IMG/VR virus record: IMGVR_UViG_3300045996_003405
Span: 1-50,946 of that record
Source: a virus
Reading direction: 5' to 3' (one strand)
DNA: 50,946 bases
The notes under the pieces are model-generated. The model did no database searches and had not been told where the DNA came from. It saw nothing but the letters and a program-made list of their open reading frames with translations. Every line of letters starts with the position of its first letter. Within the stretch, counting starts at the first letter, position 1. The translations under genes were made by a program, and so were the position numbers. Positions 15,098 through 23,789 of this stretch are shown here, piece by piece.

Positions 15098-15440
15098 ACA
15101 ACTAAATATTAGTTATAAAAACTATACTAAGTTACGCAATAAATACAGATTTTTTGCATATATTACTGATTTATTAACGTTAGACTATGTATTAAGTATC
15201 GCTGAAGAGTTAAGTAATAATTTGCTAATAGACCTAAGAGAAGCTTTACGACATAAAGGAGTATTGCAGGGTTTAGACTTGGCAATGTTTGGTGGTTTGA
15301 ACTGTTTTAGCGAAGATAATTTGCATCATATTAGAAGCCTAGCTGATGCCATAAATCGTTTTCAGTCACACAAATGGCAGTACGATATGCCTAATAATAA
15401 AATTACTAAAATTGAGAATATCAATGTCATCAGTATATAG
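15075..15440 (+). CDS. Unknown early protein
   Basis: I do not recognise this 121-residue protein. It is basic and helical at the N-terminus (KQLNISYKNYTKLRNKYRFF) with a leucine-rich middle and no membrane segment. The ATG at 15075 is preferred, with a weak AAGAG eight bases upstream; a GTG at 15039 would overlap the methyltransferase further. It overlaps genes on both sides, so it is part of the translationally coupled replication operon. Confidence 0.55.
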   Translation: MKHQTIYKQLNISYKNYTKLRNKYRFFAYITDLLTLDYVLSIAEELSNNLLIDLREALRHKGVLQGLDLAMFGGLNCFSEDNLHHIRSLADAINRFQSHKWQYDMPNNKITKIENINVISI

Positions 15441-16977
15441 CCAAATCCAAAGTATTTACCAAGTTGGCAATATGCTGGTATATAACGGTAAGAATATATT
15501 GCTTGAGGGTAAAACTGCCTATGAAGCTTTACAAACTTATTTAACCACCCGTGAATTAGATTTACTAAACCAATATATCACTGACTATTTAGACGGTGAT
15601 GTCACGGAATACAACAAACAGTTAATTACAACAGGTCGGGATAAATTAGCTGGTTATGATTTTGTAGTGTTAGCTAAGGAGCATGGTCTGGATGTTTATG
15701 TTAAAGCCAACCCTAATACAAACGAACTCAAGTATTTAACTTCTACGGTAGAAGAACGTCACTTACAAAAGTTATACAATTATATTCTCTATGTTGCTAA
15801 TAATCAGAATTTAGTCCATATGCCAGAAAAAATTGCAAAAAAATATTTGCAGGATTTAATTAGAAGTAAGAGCTTTCACATTGATGTATCCATTATAAGC
15901 CCAATTAGTAACTCCGTACATGAATACTGCTATAGTTATATTCCCTTAGAGCAAATACGGGAATTAAATAAAAATAATAAAACTCCAGCCTGGGATAACT
16001 TTTTATTACAGTTTAATTTGGAAGTTGAACGTGAATTATTCATGGCTTTTGTTTATGGAATTTTTAAAGCAGATAATTTTGGTCGACAAATACTTTGGTT
16101 ACAGGGCGCTGGTTTAAGCGGTAAATCGACAGTAGTTAATGTTATTGCGGATGAATTAAAACGCTATGGAGAGCATTTAGTAAGAACTATCGCTGGCAGG
16201 TTTAACTTTGACAAATATAGCTTTGATGGTTTAGATAAAGCCAGATTATCAATCATATCTGATACTAAAGAGCGAGCATTATTATCTCGCCCAGAAATAT
16301 TACAAATTACTGGCAATGATTATGTTCACGTACAAGGCAAATTTAAACAGGCTAAAACCATCAAGATATTTAATAAAGTAATGGCAGTAAGCAATGTTTC
16401 CCCATTTGTTAGTATTAGTAAATCCCATGAGACTAGCCGAATGCTTTATTTACGCTTAGATACTGAGCTATGTAAACAACGCTTCAATTATTGGTACAAA
16501 AGCAATGGTACTGAAGGTAATAATGATTGGAAGTCTCAATTACACAAAGAGTTTAATAATTTTTTAGCTAATTGTGCTGATTTTTATTACAAGTATTTGG
16601 ATATAGATGGCAGTTTTATTGTTCCACAAATACTATGGGATAAACTTGAAGAAAACAGCGTAAGCAGCTATCGAAATGTCGTAAAAACATTTGTGGATAA
16701 TTGTTTGGAGCACGTTGCTGGTAGGCGCATATCACTCAAATCAGCTCAAGAAAAACTAAAGAAGTTTGCCAATGTAAAAAGTGTTACCACGGTTTTAGCA
16801 ATGGAACTATACCAAACATTAGAAACCGAAGGCTACCTTATCGAAACTTTACAAAATAAATCAGTCAAGATTATAGCAATAACAAACTGCCAGTTTAAAA
16901 ATGAACATTTAACTTTTGAAGTATTACAGAAGCAATTATTAGACCAGGTGCATCCTGAAATTGAGAACAAGCAATGA
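15424..16977 (+). CDS. SF3/D5-like phage helicase
   Basis: This 517-residue protein has an N-terminal region without known motifs and a C-terminal ATPase of the superfamily 3, P4-alpha/D5 or DUF5906 type. Walker A is GAGLSGKST (about 228-236), Walker B is RLSIISDTKE (about 274-283), and motif C is MAVSNVSPF with Asn324. Such hexameric helicases unwind DNA at phage origins, often fused to a primase, which I do not see here. It coexists with an O-like initiator and a DnaC-like loader, giving the phage two helicase routes. The ATG at 15424 is chosen over a TTG four codons earlier. The gene ends in a 4-bp overlap with the MuF-like gene. Confidence 0.8.
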   Translation: MSSVYSQIQSIYQVGNMLVYNGKNILLEGKTAYEALQTYLTTRELDLLNQYITDYLDGDVTEYNKQLITTGRDKLAGYDFVVLAKEHGLDVYVKANPNTNELKYLTSTVEERHLQKLYNYILYVANNQNLVHMPEKIAKKYLQDLIRSKSFHIDVSIISPISNSVHEYCYSYIPLEQIRELNKNNKTPAWDNFLLQFNLEVERELFMAFVYGIFKADNFGRQILWLQGAGLSGKSTVVNVIADELKRYGEHLVRTIAGRFNFDKYSFDGLDKARLSIISDTKERALLSRPEILQITGNDYVHVQGKFKQAKTIKIFNKVMAVSNVSPFVSISKSHETSRMLYLRLDTELCKQRFNYWYKSNGTEGNNDWKSQLHKEFNNFLANCADFYYKYLDIDGSFIVPQILWDKLEENSVSSYRNVVKTFVDNCLEHVAGRRISLKSAQEKLKKFANVKSVTTVLAMELYQTLETEGYLIETLQNKSVKIIAITNCQFKNEHLTFEVLQKQLLDQVHPEIENKQ

Positions 16978-17726
16978 CAGTACAAATGTTGGAACTAGAA
17001 CCCATACAGAGTAATCGTGATATTGAATCTAAATATCATGATGAACTATTAACATTTTTTAGTAGTGGAGTATTTTTATTTGATATAAAAAATGGTGGTA
17101 ATCAAATTGCTTCTAATCCTATCAAGTTACAAAATGCACTAATTGATTATTATTCAAATGATAAGCTTAAAAAGCTAACTAACCAGATATTTGGTACAGT
17201 TAATAGTTATCATTATTCTGAGTTTGATTCTCAGGTAAATACTATTATGGGTAAGAAAGCTCCCAATATCGAAAGTAATAATTCTTATCAGGATTATACC
17301 GAACAGTTACAGTTCATGAATTACATAGTTACTAAAAACCTAAGAGATGACTTTATCTATGATGTTCTATTATCTGTATTGCTACAAAGACAGTTTTATG
17401 CTCCCAAACAATTAGAAAACCAAATTATTAATTCAGCGGTTAATAAAATTAACCAGCGGATCGAGATTATCTCAAGTGACCAGGTAATAAAAATAACTCA
17501 AGGTTTAACTATAGCTAAATGTAAAGCATTAGGTCTTAACCAATATATTTGGCAAACAATGGAAGATGACCTGGTGCGCCCAACTCATGCTGCTAACAAT
17601 GGGAAGATATTTGATTGGGATAACCCTCCAGAAAAAACAGGACACCCAGGTACTGAGATTAATTGCAGGTGTAAGCCTAAAATTATTGTTAATAGCACAA
17701 TGGCAAACCTACTTGATCTGATGTAA
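16974..17726 (+). CDS. MuF/SPP1 gp7-like minor head protein
   Basis: This 250-residue protein carries the C-terminal MuF signature: WQTMEDDLVRPTHAANNGKI (about 193-212) followed by the PPE...GHPGTEINCRC stretch. The N-terminal two thirds is helical and unrecognised. MuF proteins sit inside the head near the portal and are ejected with DNA. The place is odd: in Mu-like and SPP1-like phages the gene follows the portal, whereas here it lies before the terminase and is coupled to the helicase gene. Confidence 0.8.
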   Translation: MTVQMLELEPIQSNRDIESKYHDELLTFFSSGVFLFDIKNGGNQIASNPIKLQNALIDYYSNDKLKKLTNQIFGTVNSYHYSEFDSQVNTIMGKKAPNIESNNSYQDYTEQLQFMNYIVTKNLRDDFIYDVLLSVLLQRQFYAPKQLENQIINSAVNKINQRIEIISSDQVIKITQGLTIAKCKALGLNQYIWQTMEDDLVRPTHAANNGKIFDWDNPPEKTGHPGTEINCRCKPKIIVNSTMANLLDLM

Positions 17727-17774
17727 ATAAAACTAGAACTACCATTAGAAGCTGAGTAAAGAGAAGAGTTTATC

Positions 17775-17780
17775 TATAAT
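17775..17780 (+). promoter_or_regulatory. Possible late promoter -10
   Basis: A perfect TATAAT lies in the 87-bp gap between the MuF-like gene and the small terminase, the only gap in this part of the operon. A recognisable -35 is lacking, as would be expected for an activator-dependent late promoter. Weak evidence. Confidence 0.3.
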
Positions 17781-17813
17781 AATGATAGTATAAAAAATTT
17801 AGCAAAACCCACT

Positions 17814-18269
17814 ATGAACATAAATAGTTTAACAAATAAAAAAGTAAAACATATTACGATAAGTAGCACTCAATTTAACCCTGATTATTGTGGGTTATTG
17901 ATTGAGCATTGCGAAAGTGGGCATTCACTAGAAACATTTGCCGGAGTTTATAACATTAGTCCGGACAAAATAGTATTGTGGGCGATGGAGTACCCCAATT
18001 TTAAGGATGCTGCCAAAATTGCCTTAACCAAACAAATGTATTATTGGGAATGCCAATTATTAGAAGGCATGCGTACAGGCGAAAAGTCACAAATTGAATG
18101 TGCAAAATTAATGATAACTAGTTTTAAAAATGTAACTGAGAATAAGATCAGGGAAAGTTTGTATGATGATTACAAAGAACACAAAAATGAGAAGGTACGT
18201 ACAACGGATACTGATTTAGTGAAAGAACTGCAAGCAAAACTTAATAAATTAGAAAGTGTAAATAAGTAA
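17814..18269 (+). CDS. Terminase small subunit
   Basis: This 151-residue protein has the small-terminase pattern: CGLLIEHCESGHSLETFAGV, a helix-turn-helix (NISPDKIVLWAMEYPNFKDA) and a helical oligomerisation region (YYWECQLLEGM), ending in a short coiled coil. It should recognise the packaging site and hand DNA to the large subunit at 19208-20815. Three small genes separate the two subunits. Its stop overlaps the next start (TAATGA). Confidence 0.78.
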   Translation: MNINSLTNKKVKHITISSTQFNPDYCGLLIEHCESGHSLETFAGVYNISPDKIVLWAMEYPNFKDAAKIALTKQMYYWECQLLEGMRTGEKSQIECAKLMITSFKNVTENKIRESLYDDYKEHKNEKVRTTDTDLVKELQAKLNKLESVNK

Positions 18270-18625
18270 TGACTGCCCCAGATAGAGATACTCAATTAGC
18301 CAGACGGATTTATAGGCTGCCCATAGCCTATAAAACTGTTATTTTGCAATTAATTAATAAATGTGAGGATTTACGCACTAAAGATTGTATCGAGCGTCAT
18401 TTGCATAATGCTAATAGTATAGTAACTTCATGTTCTGCCCATTCAGGTTACCAAAGACTACCTAAAGTTAAAACCAAGTATTACTTTATAGAGAAGCAGT
18501 CAAGAAGCAAACTTACCATTGAACAAATGGCACGCAAGTTTCAAAAATCAACCAAGACTATTTACTACTGGATATACACTAAATATCAGTTTTTATTTAA
18601 TAACTATGAGGTAATAAGAGAATGA
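18269..18625 (+). CDS. Unknown HTH-containing late protein
   Basis: This 118-residue basic protein is unrecognised as a family, but its C-terminal part (LTIEQMARKFQKSTKTIYYW) is a clear helix-turn-helix. It is coupled by one base to the small terminase and by 4 bp to the next gene. It could be a packaging accessory or a second DNA-recognition subunit; it could also be a late regulator. No decisive residue is visible. Confidence 0.55.
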   Translation: MTAPDRDTQLARRIYRLPIAYKTVILQLINKCEDLRTKDCIERHLHNANSIVTSCSAHSGYQRLPKVKTKYYFIEKQSRSKLTIEQMARKFQKSTKTIYYWIYTKYQFLFNNYEVIRE

Positions 18626-18981
18626 ATACTAATGATAATATTTTAAGTGCTAATGCTTTGAAACCACTGAAAGCACTACCAGTATTAGGCACACCATTAC
18701 TTTATCAGGTAAGCCAAGATACAGTAGGTAATCCAGTGCCAATCCAAAACCAAACACCGCATACTTTAGCTATTCAGGCTGCAGACTTCGGAGGTGGTAC
18801 GGTTACTATTGAATGGTCGCTTGATGCTGCTACATGGAACCCGTTACTAGATAGTGCTGGGCAACCAGCGGCTTTTACAGAGAATACCTTAAAAGTTGGT
18901 ATATCTTTTTGTGGCATTTATTTAAGGGCGAGTTTAGCCGGCAGTACTAACCCGCAAAACTTAACTGTAACTCTTGGTTAA
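18622..18981 (+). CDS. Unknown beta-rich structural protein
   Basis: This 119-residue protein is neutral and rich in Thr, Gly and Pro, with alternating hydrophobic strands (VTIEWSLDAATWNPLLDSAG, GIYLRASLAG, NLTVTLG) that resemble a single beta-sandwich, as in small head-fibre or head-decoration proteins. It overlaps the preceding gene by 4 bp. Its position among terminase genes suggests a virion component, though similarity is by pattern only. Confidence 0.5.
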   Translation: MNTNDNILSANALKPLKALPVLGTPLLYQVSQDTVGNPVPIQNQTPHTLAIQAADFGGGTVTIEWSLDAATWNPLLDSAGQPAAFTENTLKVGISFCGIYLRASLAGSTNPQNLTVTLG

Positions 18982-18985
18982 TGTT

Positions 18986-19198
18986 ATGACTGCAAACTCT
19001 ACTAGCAGGAATAATAAGACTAAACAGAGCAATACGTCATCATCTTTGTCAAAGGGTGATGACAAAATTGCTTTTAAAAATGAAGCTAATAAAGTAACTC
19101 AAAAAGGTCAAGTAATTAACCCATATCTTCCGCACGGAATATTAGCTGATCCATTATTTAATCCAATCACAGCAATAATACTTAGTTCTTTAAGATAG
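18986..19198 (+). CDS. Unknown short Ser/Asn/Lys-rich protein
   Basis: This 70-residue protein has a low-complexity polar N-terminus rich in Ser, Asn and Lys (first 40 residues, likely disordered) and a hydrophobic C-terminus (PYLPHGILADPLFNPITAII). The ATG at 18986 is used; a TTG four codons earlier overlaps the upstream gene. It fits the operon spacing (4 bp after, 9 bp before) but no family is recognised and expression is uncertain. Confidence 0.45.
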   Translation: MTANSTSRNNKTKQSNTSSSLSKGDDKIAFKNEANKVTQKGQVINPYLPHGILADPLFNPITAIILSSLR

Positions 19199-19207
19199 CC
19201 TGCTATT

Positions 19208-20815
19208 ATGCAGCAAATAAAATTAATCCTCGATAAAATCCAGCAGGGTACTGCAAATAATAACGAGATTGAATTAGCCAATAACTGGCTGCTCCTCCAA
19301 AAAATCAATAATTATGATAACTATTGCAAATTCATAATACCCGAATTTAACTGGCAATGGTATCACGATATTATCATGAATAAAATACAGCAATTAATTG
19401 ATATTGGGCGGGGTAATTTAATTATTGAGCTTCCACCTCAACATGGAAAGACACTAATTGCTGGAACATTACTAACTAGCTATATATTTGGTCGCTTTCC
19501 TGAGAAACGCCTGGTGTATGCTACCTATAACGAAGAACGAGCCAAAGATGTGGTACAAAATGAAATTATGCCCCTTATTATGTCAGATATTTATGCACAA
19601 GTATTTCCCAATAGCAAAATTAAATGGAATGCTGAAGAAGAACTGGATAGCAAAGTCAAGAAAAAGAAAGAGGCAACGACTCTTGGATTTAGTAATGTTA
19701 ATTCTGATCGAGGTGGATTTAAAGCTGCAGGTCGTAGAACCATGCTTACAGGTAAACCCGCACACTTACTTATTATTGATGATTACTTCAAAGATGATTC
19801 AGAAGCATTTAGTCCTAAAATTCGTAACCAGGTATGGAACTGGTACGCAACAACCGCAAGAACACGCCAGCAAACCAATACCATAAAAATAGTTTTTGCA
19901 ACACGGTGGCATAGTGATGATTTAATTGGACGGATACTAAAAGAGAATAAAGCAAATCGGCATGACCCGGATTATATACAGTGGGAAGTATTAAGCTTCC
20001 CCGCCCTTAAAGAAGCTCACCATGCTAATAATGATTATGACAAACGGCAAATTGGTGAGTATCTTGATCCGAGTAAAAGGCATCTTTATGCCGAGTTTAA
20101 AACCGATATTAGGGCATGGAAAGCATTATGCCAGCAAGAACCCCTCGATGAGAAAGGATTAATCTTCCAGCGAGATTATTTCCATCAATACGAGACTTTA
20201 CCTGAGATACAACAAGTCTATATTTCAATTGATACTAACTTTACCAAGACAGCCAAGCATGGTGATGATTGCGGTATTACCGTATGGGGAACTAATAACC
20301 ATCGTTATTACTTACTTAATTTTTATAATGAAAAGTACAATTTCATCGAGCTAAAAAATAAAGTAATTGAGCTAATCAAGTTCTACCCTAATTATACTGC
20401 TATCTTAGTTGAATTAAAAGCTAATGGTGCAGCCCTGGTAGATGAACTTAACCAATATTGTCCACGGGTTTATGGTATAGACCCAGAGAATAAAAGCAAG
20501 CTGCAAAGGGCGCAGTATGTATTAGATGAGTTTGTAAATCATCGGGTATTTGTACCAACAAAACAACAAAATCCACGCATTGATTTTTATATTGAACAAT
20601 TATGCCAATTTACTGGACAAAGAGATGGCGTGGATGATTTAGTAGATAGTACCACCATGTTTTTAGGCTATGTAAAGCATGCTATTATTAGAATATCTAG
20701 TCTTGAGAGTTTAAATAAAATGGCAATTCAAAATCTTGCTAATAAACTTTATGGTAGACCACGTTCTAGTTTTACTATTAATAAATCCGCTTTTAATAGG
20801 ATGCAGAAATGGTAG
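19208..20815 (+). CDS. Terminase large subunit
   Basis: This 535-residue packaging motor has an N-terminal ATPase with Walker A-like ELPPQHGKT (Lys81) and Walker B LLIIDDYF (Asp191-Asp192), and a C-terminal RNase H-fold nuclease (from about 335: YISIDTNFTKT, then ILVELKANGAALVDEL and RDGVDDLVDST, which supply the metal-binding acids). It cuts concatemers and pumps DNA through the portal. Length and motifs are typical. It overlaps the portal gene by 7 bp. Confidence 0.95.
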   Translation: MQQIKLILDKIQQGTANNNEIELANNWLLLQKINNYDNYCKFIIPEFNWQWYHDIIMNKIQQLIDIGRGNLIIELPPQHGKTLIAGTLLTSYIFGRFPEKRLVYATYNEERAKDVVQNEIMPLIMSDIYAQVFPNSKIKWNAEEELDSKVKKKKEATTLGFSNVNSDRGGFKAAGRRTMLTGKPAHLLIIDDYFKDDSEAFSPKIRNQVWNWYATTARTRQQTNTIKIVFATRWHSDDLIGRILKENKANRHDPDYIQWEVLSFPALKEAHHANNDYDKRQIGEYLDPSKRHLYAEFKTDIRAWKALCQQEPLDEKGLIFQRDYFHQYETLPEIQQVYISIDTNFTKTAKHGDDCGITVWGTNNHRYYLLNFYNEKYNFIELKNKVIELIKFYPNYTAILVELKANGAALVDELNQYCPRVYGIDPENKSKLQRAQYVLDEFVNHRVFVPTKQQNPRIDFYIEQLCQFTGQRDGVDDLVDSTTMFLGYVKHAIIRISSLESLNKMAIQNLANKLYGRPRSSFTINKSAFNRMQKW

Positions 20816-22464
20816 CAAGAAAAAATAGGAGCAAGTCACAAAATAAAACTAATAAGCCACAAAGCATGCCACAAAAACCGCCATTAAAGGTTAAAGATAT
20901 TCGCCAGTTTGGGGTTAAACAAAAGTTGCCGGATAGTTTAAATGGCATCAATAAAACTTTGCAAAACTTCCAAAATATTATTTTTGATATGATACCTGAT
21001 TTGAGTAGTAATCAAAAGGATGCATTGGCTACAGCAATCCCATACATGTATAACATAATTGGTGATTTCATAACCAATCCTTCATCAGTAAGTATCAGCA
21101 CCTTCCAACGCATGGCATATACTGATCCCATTATAGCTAATGGGCTGGAGGTTAATAGCGCATTAATAGCCAGAAGTATTGGCCCGTTTTACCATGAAAA
21201 TATTAAAATACAAGAATTAGTACGCTATAATCTCAAACACCTCAAAGGTGGTTTACAAGGTTTAATCAAGGATATGCTAAGTGCCAAATGGGCAGGATAC
21301 TTTATTGGTGAGAAAGTAGTAGATAAAGAAGCTCTAAAAACAGGAAAGTATCTCATTAGCCACGTTACGCCTATGCCACCTATTACTACTTTATTTGCAG
21401 TAGACGAACAAGGTGATGTTAAACAACGTAATGGTGTTTTTCAATATATTATTAATGCAAACACAAACTATCAAAATATGAATATGCAAGGCTTTTTTGC
21501 TGGAGGATATAATAATAATTATGAGGGTGGTAATGGATTAGTTGGCATTGACCCATTAGCCTCAATGGGAGATTTAAGCTATCCAGAAAGGCAATTTTGT
21601 CCTCAGCTATTTGGTTTAGTTGAAATACCAAGAGACAAATGTATTCATTATGTAAATAGAAGTATTGATAACTTTAATAATCCATACGGCAGAAGTATCC
21701 TTAGGCGGATTTATAATATTTATTTACTTAAATATGGCATTCAACAGTTTATGGCGTTAGCTCTGCAATTTAGGGCATTTCCGCAAATGGTTATTTATAC
21801 TGATGGTCAGCAGCAGATCCAGGATGATAATGGTAATGTAACAACTAATTACGATGTAGGTCTTAAAGTTGCGGAACAGCGTGAAGGTACCGGCACATTT
21901 GTGTTACCTGGCATGAAAGGTACTTCCTTTGATGTCCAGGCAGTTGATGTTACGGGTGAATTGCAAGTCTTTATCCAGATTTTACAGTTTTACGACCAAG
22001 AGATTTATAAAGGCTTAGGCATACCACCCAGCTTATTTGATAATAATGGTGGTTCATATGCAATGGGGTATATGCATGACAGTTTACATAGTAAAGTATT
22101 GGGCAGTACTATTGATGAAGTAGGAGGTTGCTTAATTAACCAGCTAGTTGCCGATATAATAGATAAAAATTTTAATAAATCTGAATATGATAATTATGGA
22201 ATGTTTAAGGAGCGCACTCTTACTTTAGATGATAAACTGAAATTTGCTAAATTGTTTGAAAGTGCGAGAAACACTGGGATTTGTAGCACGCAGCTTATGG
22301 ATGACTTAAATCGGATGCGCGAGATACTGGATTTTAGCCATACGGATAAACCTGTACCGCAGGACGTTACTGAAAGTGCCCAGAGTGGCGATACAGGAAA
22401 TAAAAACACTAATATGAGAAATACACGAGATGACACTTCAACGCCTTATTCTCATTGGAATTAG
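20809..22464 (+). CDS. Portal protein (DUF935-like)
   Basis: This 551-residue protein is the dodecameric head vertex channel. It has a disordered basic N-terminus (KNRSKSQNKTNK), a central domain with FNNPYGRSILRRIYNIYLLK, and a C-terminal clip/stem region with YKGLGIPPSLFDNNGGSYA, the pattern of Mu gp29-type portals. It ends TPYSHWN. A decayed copy of the same 3' end lies 1.3 kb downstream at 23671-23783, so the portal terminus has been duplicated around the inserted genes. Confidence 0.88.
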   Translation: MVARKNRSKSQNKTNKPQSMPQKPPLKVKDIRQFGVKQKLPDSLNGINKTLQNFQNIIFDMIPDLSSNQKDALATAIPYMYNIIGDFITNPSSVSISTFQRMAYTDPIIANGLEVNSALIARSIGPFYHENIKIQELVRYNLKHLKGGLQGLIKDMLSAKWAGYFIGEKVVDKEALKTGKYLISHVTPMPPITTLFAVDEQGDVKQRNGVFQYIINANTNYQNMNMQGFFAGGYNNNYEGGNGLVGIDPLASMGDLSYPERQFCPQLFGLVEIPRDKCIHYVNRSIDNFNNPYGRSILRRIYNIYLLKYGIQQFMALALQFRAFPQMVIYTDGQQQIQDDNGNVTTNYDVGLKVAEQREGTGTFVLPGMKGTSFDVQAVDVTGELQVFIQILQFYDQEIYKGLGIPPSLFDNNGGSYAMGYMHDSLHSKVLGSTIDEVGGCLINQLVADIIDKNFNKSEYDNYGMFKERTLTLDDKLKFAKLFESARNTGICSTQLMDDLNRMREILDFSHTDKPVPQDVTESAQSGDTGNKNTNMRNTRDDTSTPYSHWN

Positions 22465-22521
22465 GCATGTTTATTATTTTATCATGTTCTCGTCTAGCAA
22501 CACCTTCATAGTCTCATAATA

Positions 22522-22866
22522 TTAGTCACAGCGGCTTTGCAGTTGTGAAATCTGCTCAGGTGGTACGCCCTCTTTTATCGGTTTGGCACGTGATTTATCA
22601 AAGTAGCTAACAGTATATCCACCACCAAAAAAATCTGGTAGTGCAAGCATTAACCGGCCTACAGACACTCCTGTTGCATAAACCATCCCAATTTGTGTAG
22701 AAGGAAGATAAAATCTGTATTGGCAAGCTATATTAAATTCGGATTGGTCAGTTAAAGGTACATCAACCCAGTTAGTAGCTTGATTTTTTGAAATGCTATC
22801 TACAGCATATGTAAGATTTAATAACATTGTAGTTAATAGCACAAATATATAAAACAGTTTTTTCAT
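22522..22866 (-). CDS. Secreted small protein (cargo gene)
   Basis: This 114-residue protein has a clear Sec signal peptide (MKKLFYIFVLLTTMLLNLTYA, cleavage after Ala21) and a mature domain of about 93 residues with Cys near residue 49 and another at the penultimate residue, possibly a disulphide. It contains a glycine-rich DFFGGGYTVSYFD segment. It reads against the late operon and begins the cargo block after the portal, so it is likely expressed in the lysogen. No family is recognised; a cell-envelope role such as superinfection exclusion is a guess. Confidence 0.65.
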   Translation of the reverse strand: MKKLFYIFVLLTTMLLNLTYAVDSISKNQATNWVDVPLTDQSEFNIACQYRFYLPSTQIGMVYATGVSVGRLMLALPDFFGGGYTVSYFDKSRAKPIKEGVPPEQISQLQSRCD

Positions 22867-23016
22867 AATATATTATTCCTTAAAAAGTAATTAAGATTAT
22901 TTAAATGATAAGTTCTCCGGAAAATGATTATAACATAATATTTATAGTGCCTAATATGGCACCTTAACCCCTTATTGTGATTGGAATTAAATAGATAAAA
23001 ATACTTAAAAAAAGAC

Positions 23017-23046
23017 TTTACTTTGTCGGGAAGTGTACGCTATAAT
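23017..23046 (+). promoter_or_regulatory. Promoter of cassette gene A
   Basis: TTTACT (23017-23022), an 18-bp spacer and a perfect TATAAT (23041-23046). The whole interval, including GGGAAGTGTACGC, is nearly identical to 25412-25441 upstream of the paralogous gene. Confidence 0.7.
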
Positions 23047-23153
23047 CCCTTTAGTTTCATTCCAAAGAGCATGAAACAGGGAATCGCCAAGAATTTGCAC
23101 TTCTTGAAAATTCTTTCACTAAATAACCTTTAACTAGAAAAGGAAATAAAATT
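23047..23153 (+). ncRNA. Structured leader RNA, copy A
   Basis: The roughly 100-nt leader between promoter and start codon folds into a hairpin: inner stem TTTCAT/ATGAAA (23055-23060 with 23071-23076) and outer stem CCCT/AGGG (23047-23050 with 23078-23081). The copy upstream of 25547 has the same length and fold with a compensatory C-G to G-C change. A second hairpin (23088-23093 with 23101-23106) competes with an alternative pairing of 23089-23096 with 23108-23115. It may be a cis-regulatory leader or the source of a small RNA. Confidence 0.5.
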
Positions 23154-23588
23154 ATGCTTCATGCATCAAATATTTTACAACAATCTTTACCATTTGACAA
23201 GAATTCAGTAGATAAAAAATTTACAGACCTTATTAATGGTATTTTAAATCAATTAAAAGAAGAAAAATTCGATAAACTTTTAGATTCAACAATCAAACAG
23301 ACCCCGTGTAATTCCAGAAGAAAATTAATTAATGGTATGATAAAAGGCAGATGTGAAAACTTTGATTTAAAACCACCAGTATCAAATGGTTACTCTCAAA
23401 TCAAAAAAGAAAGATTAAAAAACTTAACGCTTAATGAGCAATTTTATTTATTGGCACATATAGATTTTAAATCAATTGATAATTGGACTAATCCCAGACC
23501 AGATAACCTAAACTCAGAATTTGTTAGTATAGTACAATCAATTATCAGTGAGAAATTGTTAAAATTAGTTGATAATTTCACTTATTAG
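23154..23588 (+). CDS. Cassette protein A, unknown family
   Basis: This 144-residue protein is of unknown function and clearly paralogous to the protein at 25547-25966. Shared features are the start M(L/F)HASNIL, spaced KFxDLxNxxLxQL helices, a GRCxxxDxxP motif in the middle and NLTxNEQFYLLAHxD near residue 105-120. It is helical, without a signal peptide or membrane segment. A strong AAAAGGAAA precedes the ATG. It has its own promoter and structured leader within the portal-protease cargo block, next to the hybrid kinase gene. Confidence 0.75.
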   Translation: MLHASNILQQSLPFDKNSVDKKFTDLINGILNQLKEEKFDKLLDSTIKQTPCNSRRKLINGMIKGRCENFDLKPPVSNGYSQIKKERLKNLTLNEQFYLLAHIDFKSIDNWTNPRPDNLNSEFVSIVQSIISEKLLKLVDNFTY

Positions 23589-23607
23589 GAGATTAATTTA
23601 CAGGGGG

Positions 23608-23629
23608 CTGCAAGAATTTTTTCTTGCAG
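23608..23629 (+). terminator. Terminator-like hairpin after cassette gene A
   Basis: CTGCAAGAA-tttt-TTCTTGCAG is a perfect 9-bp stem with a 4-base loop, 19 bp beyond the stop codon. The following bases are only partly T-rich (TTCTTAGGG), so termination may be modest. Confidence 0.6.
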
Positions 23630-23670
23630 TTCTTAGGGTATTATATACAGCCTATGGCTTGAACTGGACT

Positions 23671-23783
23671 TGATTTTAAGCCAATACCCCAGGCGTGCTT
23701 AAAAATAGCAACACAGGCGATAACAATGCGAATATGAGGGGTATTCTTGATAACACTTTAATCTTTATTCTCATTGGAATTAA
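23671..23783 (+). pseudogene. Remnant of the portal gene 3' end
   Basis: This stretch matches the last 110 bp or so of the portal gene with substitutions and indels. An 18-base block ending in the stop (23765-23782) is identical to 22446-22463, and in one frame it reads NTGDNNANMR, matching the portal's SGDTGNKNTNMR, before shifting frame to YSHWN and stop. It probably marks the original portal end, displaced when the genes at 22522-23588 were inserted. Confidence 0.65.
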
Positions 23784-23789
23784 TATTAA

